Shown here in pieces: positions 53,672 to 61,855 of a stretch of DNA of 64,000 bases. Within the stretch, counting starts at the first letter, position 1. Each line of letters opens with the position of its first letter. A program made the position numbers and the translations under genes. Location of the stretch: NCBI GenBank assembly GCA_017937025.1, contig JAGBEJ010000004.1, positions 124,001 to 188,000 on the forward strand. Reading direction: 5' to 3'. The DNA comes from Paludibacteraceae bacterium (lineage in GTDB: Bacteria > Bacteroidota > Bacteroidia > Bacteroidales > Paludibacteraceae). The notes under the pieces are model-generated. The model was given only the letters and a program-made list of their open reading frames with translations. It was not told the origin of the DNA and did no database searches.

Positions 53672-53892
53672 ATTGTATATGCTGATAGACGGCTGTCTAT
53701 ACTGGATCATATACACTACGGGCTTCCACTTCGACTTGCTTCTGGGCTACTGATTAGAAACTTCCTACATTTCTACAAACCAGCTAACAAGCGTCGGTAA
53801 AACGCGTTTGTTAAATATGTCGCCGCTTTTTTCCGCTGTCGGTGCCAGCGTCGTTTTTCGCTCATTGGGCGCAGTTGCTTCCCAATAGAGCG
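53589..53892 (-). ncRNA. candidate structured non-coding RNA gene
   Basis: No credible ORF occupies this about 300-base interval, but it has all parts of an independent RNA gene on the minus strand: a promoter (53897-53927), three 5' hairpins (53859-53892 with an 11-bp stem; 53834-53850; 53785-53813), a rod-like fold of about 165 bases (outer arms 53617-53635 with 53762-53780; middle arms 53643-53653 with 53740-53751; inner arms 53666-53690 with 53694-53722) and an intrinsic terminator. The GCAACTGC in the first hairpin loop can also pair with CAGTTGC in the terminator stem. The rod with internal bulges recalls 6S RNA, but I do not recognise a known family. Confidence 0.65.
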
Positions 53893-53896
53893 GTTA

Positions 53897-53927
53897 TAAA
53901 GGTATGCTCATTTTGTGAAAATGCAAA
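53897..53927 (-). promoter_or_regulatory. promoter of the candidate RNA gene
   Basis: On the minus strand TTTG (53927-53924) is followed by 19 bases and TACCTTTA (53904-53897), one mismatch to the TAnnTTTG consensus. Predicted start is about 53892, exactly at the first hairpin. Confidence 0.6.
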
Positions 53928-54001
53928 TAGAAAAGATATGTTTTTTAACACCACGCCGTGGTGGTGATAACCTACGATTTTCGCCACAGACGCGATTAAT
54001 T

Positions 54002-54346
54002 GTACAGACGCGATTAATCGCGTCTCTACCACGCACGCAATTCGTACAGACGTCACATTGTGGCGTCTCTACCGCATAACCAATGAATTCCGTATATTTT
54101 GTAGAGGCGAATAATTATTCGCCCCTACGGCACCCCCAATCAATAATTTCCAATATTCTTCACCAACATACGTTGCGTTGATTCCGCCACAGACGGAGCA
54201 CGCTCCGTCTCTACAACCCCACCCACAAATCGTAGAGACGGTGCGTGCACCGTCTAATCCACGCACAAATGAATCGTACAGACGCGATTAATCGCGTCTC
54301 TACAGCGCACGCAATCCGTACAGACGTCACATTGTGGCGTCTCTAC
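54002..54346. repeat. palindrome array B (seven elements)
   Basis: Palindromes lie at 54002-54029, 54044-54072, 54101-54128, 54190-54214, 54232-54256, 54276-54303 and 54318-54346, plus a half-element at about 53986-54000. Cores are the same set as in array A (GATTAATC, TCACATTGTGG, AATAATT, GGAGCACGCTCC, GTGCGTGCAC). Together with array A these elements bracket the RNA gene, the LRR/glycosylase gene and the BspA gene. The region contains no credible ORF. Confidence 0.9.
54044..54303. repeat. copy 2 of the duplicated palindrome block
   Basis: Colinear with 49541-49754, including the long non-palindromic spacer (CACCCCCAATCAATAATTTC, then GTTGCGTTGATTCCGCCACA). It has an extra GTGCGTGCAC element at 54232-54256 that is absent from copy 1. 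Confidence 0.85.
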
Positions 54347-54395
54347 AAAAAAACACAGCAGCAAATGACAAACAATCCATTGGCTTTTTTTTCGT

Positions 54396-54403
54396 TACCT
54401 TTG
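54396..54403 (+). promoter_or_regulatory. candidate -7 element for the 406-residue LRR gene
   Basis: TACCTTTG matches TAnnTTTG, 62 bases before the ATG at 54465. A -33 TTTG at normal spacing is not seen. Confidence 0.4.
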
Positions 54404-54464
54404 CGCTATGCGTGGCATTGTCATTGCTATGTGAGATTGACATAAACACAAAAACCAACATAAC

Positions 54465-55685
54465 ATGAGAAAACTTCTTTTACTGCTGGCTGCGGCTACA
54501 GCATTCACAGCAACCAGCGCGCACCAGTTCAAAGTGCTGAACAAGGGCAAGATTATCTACTACAACATCGTGTCGGAAGGCAACCTGACAGCCGAAGTGA
54601 CTTTCAGCGGCAACTCCTACGACGTGGTGGCTAACGAGTACGCCGAGAGCATCGTGATACCAGAGAAAGTGACGCAGATGGGCAAGACCTACAGCGTGAT
54701 AGGCATATCGAAGGACGCGTTCAGAAACTGCTCGAGAGTGAGAAGCGTGACCATACCGGAAAGCGTAAAGACCATAGGCGAAGGAGCGTTCAAAGGCTGC
54801 TCCGGACTGCAGACCATAAAGCTGCCTAACGGCATAAACGAGATAAACGAGTCTGTTTTCGAGGACTGCACCACAATGCTCAGCGTGAATCTCCCGGATT
54901 CATTGGAGAAAATCGCGGACAAGGCGTTCAAGGGATGCTCGTCGCTGACCGCTCTGTCGCTGCCTGCCACGATGAACGACTTCGACATACACTCTGTGGA
55001 CGGATGCAAGGACCTGACTTCAATCGCGGTTGACACGCTCTGCAATATGTATTCGAGCGAGGGCGGCGTGCTCTACAACAAGAACATGACAAGACTGCTG
55101 CGCTGCCCTGAGGGAAAGGCGTCGGTCAGCATACCGGAGTCAGTGAAGGAGATAGCGACCTACGCATTCTTCGGCTGCTACAAGATGACAGGCATAAATA
55201 TTCCCGCTTCCATCGGATATTTGGGCGACTTCGCTTTCGTGAACTGCACCGCACTGACCGAGATTTCTTTCCCTGAATCCATAAAGCTGATTCCTGAAGG
55301 AGCGTTCAAGGACTGCACGGCGCTGAAGAAAGTGTCGCTTTCCAACGCGACTTCTGTCGTAAGAAACAACGCATTCTACGGATGCACGGCGCTCGCAGAG
55401 GTTTCATTCCCAGCCATCGTGGAGATAGGCGAGAAGGCATTCTACAACTGCTCGGCCATCAAAAGCATCACATTCCCTGCCACGCTGAAGACTCTTAACT
55501 CGGAGTGCTTCGGAGGATGCATTTCTCTCATAAGCATAAAGGCTATGGGCGCCGCTCCTGCGAAATGCGACGGCAGCGTGTTCGACCCTCGCAGCACATA
55601 CAAGTGCGCGCTGTCTGTTCCAGAAGGCAAGGTGCAAGCCTATCGCGCCGCTGCCGGATGGAAGGGCATCTACAACATCAAGTAA
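54465..55685 (+). CDS. secreted LRR_5/BspA-like protein
   Basis: A 406-residue exported protein with a signal peptide (LLLLAAATAFTATSA), a short N-terminal beta segment and about ten leucine-rich repeats of the LRR_5 type (SVTIPESVKTIGEGAFKGCS, then similar units). It ends VPEGKVQAYRAAAGWKGIYNIK, a segment frequent at the end of BspA-like proteins; there is no clear sorting domain. Repeats are more diverged than in the 751-residue protein. It is transcribed away from palindrome array B and has its own terminator. Confidence 0.9.
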   Translation: MRKLLLLLAAATAFTATSAHQFKVLNKGKIIYYNIVSEGNLTAEVTFSGNSYDVVANEYAESIVIPEKVTQMGKTYSVIGISKDAFRNCSRVRSVTIPESVKTIGEGAFKGCSGLQTIKLPNGINEINESVFEDCTTMLSVNLPDSLEKIADKAFKGCSSLTALSLPATMNDFDIHSVDGCKDLTSIAVDTLCNMYSSEGGVLYNKNMTRLLRCPEGKASVSIPESVKEIATYAFFGCYKMTGINIPASIGYLGDFAFVNCTALTEISFPESIKLIPEGAFKDCTALKKVSLSNATSVVRNNAFYGCTALAEVSFPAIVEIGEKAFYNCSAIKSITFPATLKTLNSECFGGCISLISIKAMGAAPAKCDGSVFDPRSTYKCALSVPEGKVQAYRAAAGWKGIYNIK

Positions 55686-55705
55686 AAACGTGATTTAATC
55701 ATAAG

Positions 55706-55742
55706 AAAAGAGCGGAACCATCAAAAGTTCCGCTCTTTTTTA
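55706..55742. terminator. bidirectional terminator between LRR and helicase genes
   Basis: AAAAGAGCGGAAC and GTTCCGCTCTTTT pair perfectly around a short loop, with T-runs in both directions, between converging genes. Confidence 0.88.
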
Positions 55743-58121
55743 TCGGTCTATCGCGCATAACGCCATACGCAGTTTCAGATACGACAGTTTGCCGTCCAAT
55801 CCGTTATATATGTCGCTTAGCTTATTGGTTTCTTGCTTTTCAACGAAAGATTGCACCTGCTCTGCCTCGTCCGTCGTCACGAAGTCATAGGGATCTATCA
55901 ATCCCTCTTTCGCCAGTTTTGCAAGATGCGTTTCTATCGTAGAAAGAGATTTTTCCCTCTCATCGGCGATTTCCTCAGGTGTCAATCCTTTCTTATAGAG
56001 TTTGAGCGTCTGCTCGTAGGTGGATGAAGCTGCATCGTTTATCTCCTCCAAATCAAGGATTGTGCTGTTGCCTGAATATTTGTTTATGATTGACAGGATT
56101 TCGGCGCCGTACTTTTTCAACTTCGGAGGCGAGAGCAGTTTCTTCAGCTCCTTCACATCGCTCGGCTTCTTCTCCGAGAGTTCCAGGAGCTTGGCTGTGT
56201 TCATGACAGCGGACTTGATGGTGTTGTTCTCGTCAGCCACACGTTCGCGCCATTCGTCGAGCAACTGGAACAGCTCGTTTCCAACGGCTTTTTTCTTCGC
56301 TTGTACTTTCACCTCGCTCAGTCTGACCTTGTTCTGCGCCTTGATGACTTCGGCTGCGTCGAAGTCGTTTCGGCAGACTTCCATCATGGCGCGGCTCTCG
56401 GCAAAACGCTCGGTCAATTCGGTGGAATATGACGCAAGGCTCTCGTTCACCGCCTTGTTGTCGAACTCCAAGTCCATGACAACGACCGGGTTCACGATTT
56501 CATCCGCTTTTTTCAGGAAATATTCCGCTCCGTTCTTTATTTTCTGGCTGAATTCATCGTCCTTTTCCGCATTCACATCATTAGCGAACTTGGAGTCGAT
56601 GACATTGCTGAAGCGCACCGACACTTTGAAAATCTCGTCGCTGAAACGACCTCTTGCATCTTCAAGCGCGGCAACGACCTGCGACGGTATCGCTCCAGCG
56701 TTTCGCTCGTGTATATATCTGATTTTATCGAAGAAAACCGCCACATAGGTGAAGTCGAACGCACGCTTCAGCACATCTCTCTTGTAGTTGCCCACTGCCC
56801 TGTCAAGAGCCTTTTCATCGGGCTGATTGTTCTCCACATGCTCGGTGAATTCGGACACTTCGCCGTCGGTTATGAGCGACGACTGCGGTATCGGCTTCAG
56901 CAACCTGATACCTTCCAGAGTCCTGCATCTGGATAGCGCCACATAGACTTGGCCGTGCGAGAAAGCCCGGTCAGCCTCTATCAGCACCTTGTCGAAAGTC
57001 AAGCCCTGGCTCTTGTGTATGGTTATCGCCCACGCCAGCCGCAAAGGGTATTGCGAGAACGAGCCTTCCTTGTTCTCGGTTATCTTGCCGGTGTTCTGGT
57101 CCAGGGTATATTTCACGTTGTCCCACGTCATTATCGGCACACTGACCTGTTCGCCGTCCTCTATGCAGCGCACCAGAATCTCCTTTCCATCAATGCTTTC
57201 CACCACGCCGACCTTGCCGTTGAAGAACTCGTGCTTCACAGTGTCGTTTTTGCAGAACATCACCTGCGCGCCTTCCTTCAGAACAAGGTCCTTTTCAACA
57301 GGATACAAAGACTCGTTGAAAACGCCGTCTATCTTAGCCTCGAACATGAATTCCTCGCCTTTCAGCTCACGGAGCTTCTCCTCGTTTATCTTGTTAGCCG
57401 AAGCGTTGTGAGTGCACAGAGTTATGGTGCCGTCGTCGTTTTGCGCCTTTTCATCGACTCTTGAGTTCAGTTTCCGCAGCACAGCCTCATCCACCTTATT
57501 GTCCCTCACGGCATTCAGCAGACTGATGAACTCCTCGTCCTGCTGGCGGTATATTTTCTTAAGCTCGATGCACGTCATGTCGGTCTGTTGCAGAGCCTTG
57601 CTGCAGAAGAAGAAGGGCGACTTGTAGTGCAGCGCCAGAAGCGAATGCTCGTCGTCCTTCACCACGGGCGGAAGCTGCTGCATGTCGCCTATGAGGAGCA
57701 GCTGCACACCTCCGAACGGCAAGTCGTGCCTTCGGAATCGCCTTAGCACCAAGTCCACAGCGTCCAGCACATCGGCACGCACCATGCTTATCTCGTCGAT
57801 GACCAGAAGGTCAAGAGTCTTTATTATGCTTATCTTGTTCTTGTTGAAACGGTGCGTGTAGTCGCTTTCCCTGATGGCTTCCGGCACGAGCGGTCCGAGC
57901 GACAGCTGGAAGAACGAGTGCAGCGTCATGCCGCCAGCGTTTATGGCAGCCACGCCTGTTGGCGCAGTCACGATGACGCGCTTGCCGGTATGCTCCATCA
58001 CATACTTCAGGAATGTCGTCTTGCCTGTGCCGGCACGACCAGTCAGAAAAACGTTTCTGCCGGTGTGCTCCACAAACATCCATGCCATTCGGGCGTCGCT
58101 GTTGTCGTTGAAATCCTTCAT
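55740..58121 (-). CDS. Pif1-like superfamily 1B DNA helicase with C-terminal helix-turn-helix
   Basis: A 793-residue helicase. Walker A GRAGTGKT (residues 28-35), Walker B LLVIDEISMVRADVLD, LIGDMQQLPPV, and the C-terminal WAITIHKSQGLTFD and YVALSRCR motifs define the Pif1/RecD-like core (to about 430). A long coiled linker follows, and the end (EQTLKLYKKGLTPEEIADER, STIETHLAKLAKEGLI) fits the helix-turn-helix domain found at the C-terminus of bacterial RecQ/Pif1-like proteins. The start at 58121 (MKDFNDNSDA) is preferred to a frame from 58154. Probably acts on G-quadruplex or fork structures. Confidence 0.9.
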   Translation of the reverse strand: MKDFNDNSDARMAWMFVEHTGRNVFLTGRAGTGKTTFLKYVMEHTGKRVIVTAPTGVAAINAGGMTLHSFFQLSLGPLVPEAIRESDYTHRFNKNKISIIKTLDLLVIDEISMVRADVLDAVDLVLRRFRRHDLPFGGVQLLLIGDMQQLPPVVKDDEHSLLALHYKSPFFFCSKALQQTDMTCIELKKIYRQQDEEFISLLNAVRDNKVDEAVLRKLNSRVDEKAQNDDGTITLCTHNASANKINEEKLRELKGEEFMFEAKIDGVFNESLYPVEKDLVLKEGAQVMFCKNDTVKHEFFNGKVGVVESIDGKEILVRCIEDGEQVSVPIMTWDNVKYTLDQNTGKITENKEGSFSQYPLRLAWAITIHKSQGLTFDKVLIEADRAFSHGQVYVALSRCRTLEGIRLLKPIPQSSLITDGEVSEFTEHVENNQPDEKALDRAVGNYKRDVLKRAFDFTYVAVFFDKIRYIHERNAGAIPSQVVAALEDARGRFSDEIFKVSVRFSNVIDSKFANDVNAEKDDEFSQKIKNGAEYFLKKADEIVNPVVVMDLEFDNKAVNESLASYSTELTERFAESRAMMEVCRNDFDAAEVIKAQNKVRLSEVKVQAKKKAVGNELFQLLDEWRERVADENNTIKSAVMNTAKLLELSEKKPSDVKELKKLLSPPKLKKYGAEILSIINKYSGNSTILDLEEINDAASSTYEQTLKLYKKGLTPEEIADEREKSLSTIETHLAKLAKEGLIDPYDFVTTDEAEQVQSFVEKQETNKLSDIYNGLDGKLSYLKLRMALCAIDR

Positions 58122-58179
58122 TCTCCAAAAAGAAAACCCGCATATATTGTGCATATATACGGGTCATTAATATCTCATG

Positions 58180-58261
58180 TGCGGATGATAGGACTCGAAC
58201 CTACAAGCCTCACGGCACTAGATCCTAAGTCTAGCGCGTCTACCAATTTCGCCACATCCGC
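58180..58261 (-). tRNA. tRNA-Leu, anticodon UAG
   Basis: The minus strand folds as a class II tRNA with acceptor GCGGATG/CATCCGC, a D-arm, anticodon stem CTAGA/TCTAG with loop CTTAGGA (anticodon TAG, reading CUN), a long variable arm and GGTTCGAGTCC T-arm. The discriminator base is A and no CCA is encoded. It is a single tRNA just upstream of the helicase gene. Confidence 0.97.
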
Positions 58262-58344
58262 TTGATTTATGCGATGAGAAGCCACCGCATCACGCTTTAG
58301 CGAATGCAAATGTAGGAATTTTTTTTAAATCACAAAGTAAAGCG

Positions 58345-58380
58345 AAAAAAAGCGGCTGGACTTCAACAGTCCAACCGCTT
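58345..58380 (-). terminator. terminator downstream of mdh
   Basis: AGCGGCTGGACT and AGTCCAACCGCT pair with one mismatch around a short loop; on the minus strand it is followed by TTTTTTT. It lies about 22 bases past the mdh stop. Confidence 0.85.
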
Positions 58381-58402
58381 CCTACGATATGAAAAAGATT
58401 TA

Positions 58403-59338
58403 TTAAAGATTCATTGCCTTGAGGTTCTCGACAGTAGCCTTGACAGCAGATGCTGACGCATCAAGCTGCTTCTGCTCGTCAGCATTGAGCTTGAGGTCAA
58501 CAACCTTCTCAACACCGCCCTTGCCCAGAACTACTGGAACGCCGAGGTAAAGGTCCTTGTGGCCGTACTCGCCGTTGAGCATTGCGCAAACTGGCATGAT
58601 TCTCTTAGCGTCGGTGATGATAGCCTCAACCATAGCAGCAGCTGCTGCGCCTGGAGCGTACCATGCTGATGTGCCGAGCAGCTTGACGATCTCGCCGCCG
58701 CCTACCTTTGTGCGCTCGATGATCTCGTTCAGTCTTGCCTCTGGGATAAGCTCAGTAACAGGGATACCGCCTACAGAAGTGAAACGTGGCATTGGAACCA
58801 TTGAATCGCCGTGGCCGCCAAGCAGAAGAGCGTTGATGTCCTTTGGATTCACGTTGAGCTCTGTAGCGATGAATGCCTTGTATCTCGCAACGTCGAGCAC
58901 GCCTGCCATACCGAATACGTGAGAAGCTGGGAGCTTAGCTGTAACGTATGCGCAGTAGCACATTGCGTCGAGAGGGTTAGAAACGATGATTATCTTAGCG
59001 TTTGGAGAGTATTTCACTACGCTCTCAGTCACTGACTTAACGATACCAGCGTTGATGCCGATGAGGTCCTCGCGGCTCATGCCTGGCTTACGAGGCACAC
59101 CTGATGTGATAACTACAACGTCAGAGTCCTTTGTTGCCTCATAGTTGTTTGTCACACCTGTGATTCTTGTTCCATAGTAATTGATAGGAGCAGTCTCCCA
59201 CATATCGAGAGCCTTGCCTTCTGAAACACCTTCCTTGATGTCCAGCAATACCACTTCATTTACGATGTCCTTTTGTGCTACGCAGTTCGCCACTGTTGCG
59301 CCTACGTTTCCTGCACCTACTACGGTTACTTTTGACAT
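58403..59338 (-). CDS. mdh: malate dehydrogenase
   Basis: Interconverts malate and oxaloacetate with NAD. The 311-residue LDH-like MDH has the Rossmann motif VVGAGNVGATVANC, the segment PRKPGMSREDLIGINAGIV with substrate-binding arginines, VSNPLDAMCYCAYV and the catalytic His in LLGGHGDSMVPM. Gly-Met-Ser-Arg in the substrate loop favours malate over lactate. It is a single-gene unit with terminator. A -7 element (TACTTTTG on the minus strand, 59407-59400) lies 62 bases upstream. Confidence 0.96.
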   Translation of the reverse strand: MSKVTVVGAGNVGATVANCVAQKDIVNEVVLLDIKEGVSEGKALDMWETAPINYYGTRITGVTNNYEATKDSDVVVITSGVPRKPGMSREDLIGINAGIVKSVTESVVKYSPNAKIIIVSNPLDAMCYCAYVTAKLPASHVFGMAGVLDVARYKAFIATELNVNPKDINALLLGGHGDSMVPMPRFTSVGGIPVTELIPEARLNEIIERTKVGGGEIVKLLGTSAWYAPGAAAAAMVEAIITDAKRIMPVCAMLNGEYGHKDLYLGVPVVLGKGGVEKVVDLKLNADEQKQLDASASAVKATVENLKAMNL

Positions 59339-59399
59339 AGTTCTTTTTAATTAATTAGTTTTATGTTTGTTACGTTGTTTATTCCACGTCAATTACTCG

Positions 59400-59407
59400 C
59401 AAAAGTA
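59400..59407 (-). promoter_or_regulatory. candidate -7 element for mdh
   Basis: The minus strand reads TACTTTTG (matches TAnnTTTG), 62 bases before the mdh start. No TTTG at -33. Confidence 0.45.
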
Positions 59408-59557
59408 CAATTATATAAATGATTAAGGAAAAATTTCCGTATTTTTTTCTGCCGAAAAACATTTTTTTCACATTATCAGAGCTATTTCAAATCATAAACA
59501 ATAAGTATGATTTATGCCTATGTCGCACATTTATGTTAACAAACAAAAAAATATTCA

Positions 59558-59565
59558 TACATTTG
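59558..59565 (+). promoter_or_regulatory. candidate -7 element for the 631-residue secreted-protein gene
   Basis: TACATTTG matches TAnnTTTG but lies 314 bases before the ATG at 59880, so the leader would be long. The 540-base gap here also contains a G8 run (59673-59680). A 60-codon frame from 59593 crosses the G8 run but is not convincing. I see nothing else in the gap. Confidence 0.4.
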
Positions 59566-59879
59566 CGCATCCTAACTTTTCAAAGTAAAGTGATGCCCTC
59601 GTTAACTGAAATATCCAAGCACAACAGCACTACGCACAGCATACCGACTCTATGCGAGCAAGTGCCAACAATGGGGGGGGTAAATTATTGTATACCAACA
59701 ACTTATAAATCTCTTTCGAGCGAGCGTCGCTTTCTAATCCAACATAACACAACCTGCATACCACCGCCGTGAAAAGGCTTGTGACACACAAAATCGTGTG
59801 GAGCAACTTTTCGTGGCGTTTTTTTATGCGCTTTAACAAACAATTTCGAAAATTCACTCAAAACAATTAAACTGAATTT

Positions 59880-61775
59880 ATGAACAAATCTATTAACTCA
59901 CTTTTCAAGAAATATGCTCTCGCAGCGGCTTTCGCTTTCTTTCTTGCAGCCACAGCATCAGCGCAAAGCGTTTATACCGGCACAATCAGCGAAACCGTCA
60001 CTCTGTCCGACGGTGCAAACATCACCCTCAATAACGCAACGATTAGCGGCGGAATTGTCTGCGTGGGTTCTGCAACAATCACCCTTGTCGGAGAAAATGT
60101 TGTCAATCCAACATCGCTTAGTGCATATTATAAAATACCTGGCATTCAGATTGGCGGCTCCGGCACTACGCTCACCATCAAGGGCGACGGCTCGCTGACC
60201 GCAACAGGCGGAAGTGCGTCTGCAGGTATCGGTCTTGGCAGGACATGGGACGCAAACGCCACGGGCGGCAGCATCGTCATCGAAAGCGGCAACATCACCG
60301 CAAGCGGAGATATAGGCATTGGCGTAGGAACAGTCGGAAACAGCATGACAGCATCCCTCGACGGCATCATAATCAAGGGTGGCACGATAAACGCAAGCCT
60401 CGGCAATGGCTACATATATAATCTAAGTTCGGTAACAATCGGCGCAATCAAAATCTACGATGCCATCGACAAGGTTGACGCATCGAAAATCACCACGAGC
60501 GTAACATATATGCACGTAGAAAATGAGACCGCGACCGACGTAACGTCATCCGCAAGCACCTACTTCACCATCATCGAGGACGGCGACCGCCGCATCATCG
60601 AGAAGAAAGATGACACCGACTACTCCATCACCATTGCCGACGGCATCGAACACGGCTCAATAGCGTATGCGGCAACAACGGCGAAGTATGGCGAAAAGAT
60701 AACCATCACCGCCACGCCCAACTTTGGCTATCGCCTGAGCAGGCTTGTTGTAAAGGATGCTGACAACAACGATGTCGCAACAACAGGCAACAGTTTCCTG
60801 ATGCCCAAGGGCGATGTAACGGTAAGTGCAGTGTTTGAGGAAGGAACACATGGTACGACGGAGTTTGTGTGGGGATATTTTGGTTCAAGTGGAATTGTTA
60901 CGGAGGCCACCATCTACGATGGCTTGACAACGGTAAATCTTCAGCAGGGGCAATCGCGTCTTATTTTTAAATATGATAATGCATACAGCCATAGAAAATT
61001 TCTTTTGGACAACAGTACATATGGGGCAAACATTCCCTATTCCGGCGGCACAGGGACATTCCCTGAGTATGGAAATGGCACGAACTTTACAGTGGATTAC
61101 AATGGCGAATCGGGCTTCTATGACATCACAATGACCGATGTAGGCAATGACAAGTGGAGCGTTTCTATTCAGAAAACTGTTGGTGTTATAGACAATATTC
61201 CCGACCGGACCTACACAGGCAGCGAGATCAAGCCTGAGCCGCAGGTTATGGCAGGCTCGCTCAGCCTCACCAAAGGCACGGATTATGTATATTCCTACAC
61301 GAATAATACTGATGCTGGCACGGCTACGGTAAGGGCCACCTTCCAAGGCGACTATGCATCGCTAGGTTATGTGGAGAAGGAGTTCAACATCAGCAAGGCC
61401 ACGCCTACTGTTACCGCCCCGACAGCGAATACACTGTCCTACAACGGCGGTGAGCAGGAACTTGTGACCGCAGGCTCTACGGATTTCGGCACGGTGCTTT
61501 ACAGCCTTGACGGTGAGACATATTCCGAGGAGATCCCGAAGGGAACGGATGCAGGGACATACACCGTTTATTACAAGGTCGATACAGATAATTATTATTA
61601 CGCACCGCAGGTGGTGGAAGTTGTTATAGAAACAGCAACTTCGATAGAGGACGCAAAAGCCGACAAGAGCACAAACAGCAATGTCTGGTACGACCTCAAC
61701 GGCCGACGCCTCGCAGGCAAGCCTTCGGCGCGTGGCATATACATAAACAATGGCGAGAAAGTGCTGATAAAGTAA
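59880..61775 (+). CDS. large secreted repeat protein with sorting-like C-terminus
   Basis: A 631-residue exported protein with signal peptide (FAFFLAATASAQ). Residues about 30-200 look like a right-handed beta-helix (GIQIGGSGTTLTIKGDG, GGSIVIESGNITASGD, GIIIKGGTINAS), about 245-325 like a divergent InlB B-repeat (KYGEKITITATPNFGYRL, MPKGDVTVSAVF), about 395-600 like repeated MBG/Big-type beta domains (DRTYTGSEIKPEP, DYVYSYTNNTDAG, TYTVYYKVDTD). The end reads NVWYDLNGRRLAGKPS, then GIYINNGEKVLIK, a short terminal motif seen also in the protein at 63234 and other Bacteroidales secreted proteins. Probably a surface adhesin or glycan-binding protein. Confidence 0.88.
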   Translation: MNKSINSLFKKYALAAAFAFFLAATASAQSVYTGTISETVTLSDGANITLNNATISGGIVCVGSATITLVGENVVNPTSLSAYYKIPGIQIGGSGTTLTIKGDGSLTATGGSASAGIGLGRTWDANATGGSIVIESGNITASGDIGIGVGTVGNSMTASLDGIIIKGGTINASLGNGYIYNLSSVTIGAIKIYDAIDKVDASKITTSVTYMHVENETATDVTSSASTYFTIIEDGDRRIIEKKDDTDYSITIADGIEHGSIAYAATTAKYGEKITITATPNFGYRLSRLVVKDADNNDVATTGNSFLMPKGDVTVSAVFEEGTHGTTEFVWGYFGSSGIVTEATIYDGLTTVNLQQGQSRLIFKYDNAYSHRKFLLDNSTYGANIPYSGGTGTFPEYGNGTNFTVDYNGESGFYDITMTDVGNDKWSVSIQKTVGVIDNIPDRTYTGSEIKPEPQVMAGSLSLTKGTDYVYSYTNNTDAGTATVRATFQGDYASLGYVEKEFNISKATPTVTAPTANTLSYNGGEQELVTAGSTDFGTVLYSLDGETYSEEIPKGTDAGTYTVYYKVDTDNYYYAPQVVEVVIETATSIEDAKADKSTNSNVWYDLNGRRLAGKPSARGIYINNGEKVLIK

Positions 61776-61798
61776 CCTCGTAAAATGCGGATTAACAA

Positions 61799-61837
61799 CG
61801 AAGGCTGCCCCGTGTGTGAGGCAGCCTTCGCTTTTTT
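61799..61837 (+). terminator. terminator of the 631-residue secreted-protein gene
   Basis: CGAAGGCTGCC and GGCAGCCTTCG form a perfect 11-bp stem followed by CTTTTTT, 24 bases after the stop codon. Confidence 0.9.
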
Positions 61838-61855
61838 ATCATTATGAACGAACCT

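Noticed and set aside
53589-53892. Retron msr-msd, tmRNA, RNase P RNA or SRP RNA
   Set aside because: No reverse transcriptase gene lies nearby, and I do not see the conserved cores of tmRNA (tRNA-like ends), RNase P (GAGGAAAGTCC) or SRP RNA (GGAAGCAGCC). A 6S RNA identity is not excluded.
53507-53990. Remnant of an insertion sequence
   Set aside because: Inverted arms exist, but there is no transposase remnant or target duplication, and the promoter-hairpins-terminator order fits an RNA gene better.
49368-54346. Palindrome arrays as CRISPR arrays
   Set aside because: Repeats differ in core, spacers are similar to each other and AC-rich, lengths are irregular, and no cas genes are present.
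59419-59772. A 117-codon plus-strand frame containing the G8 run
   Set aside because: Low-complexity N-terminus rich in Phe/Ile, no family pattern, and it overlaps the mdh promoter region; retained only as a remark in the promoter and G8 entries.
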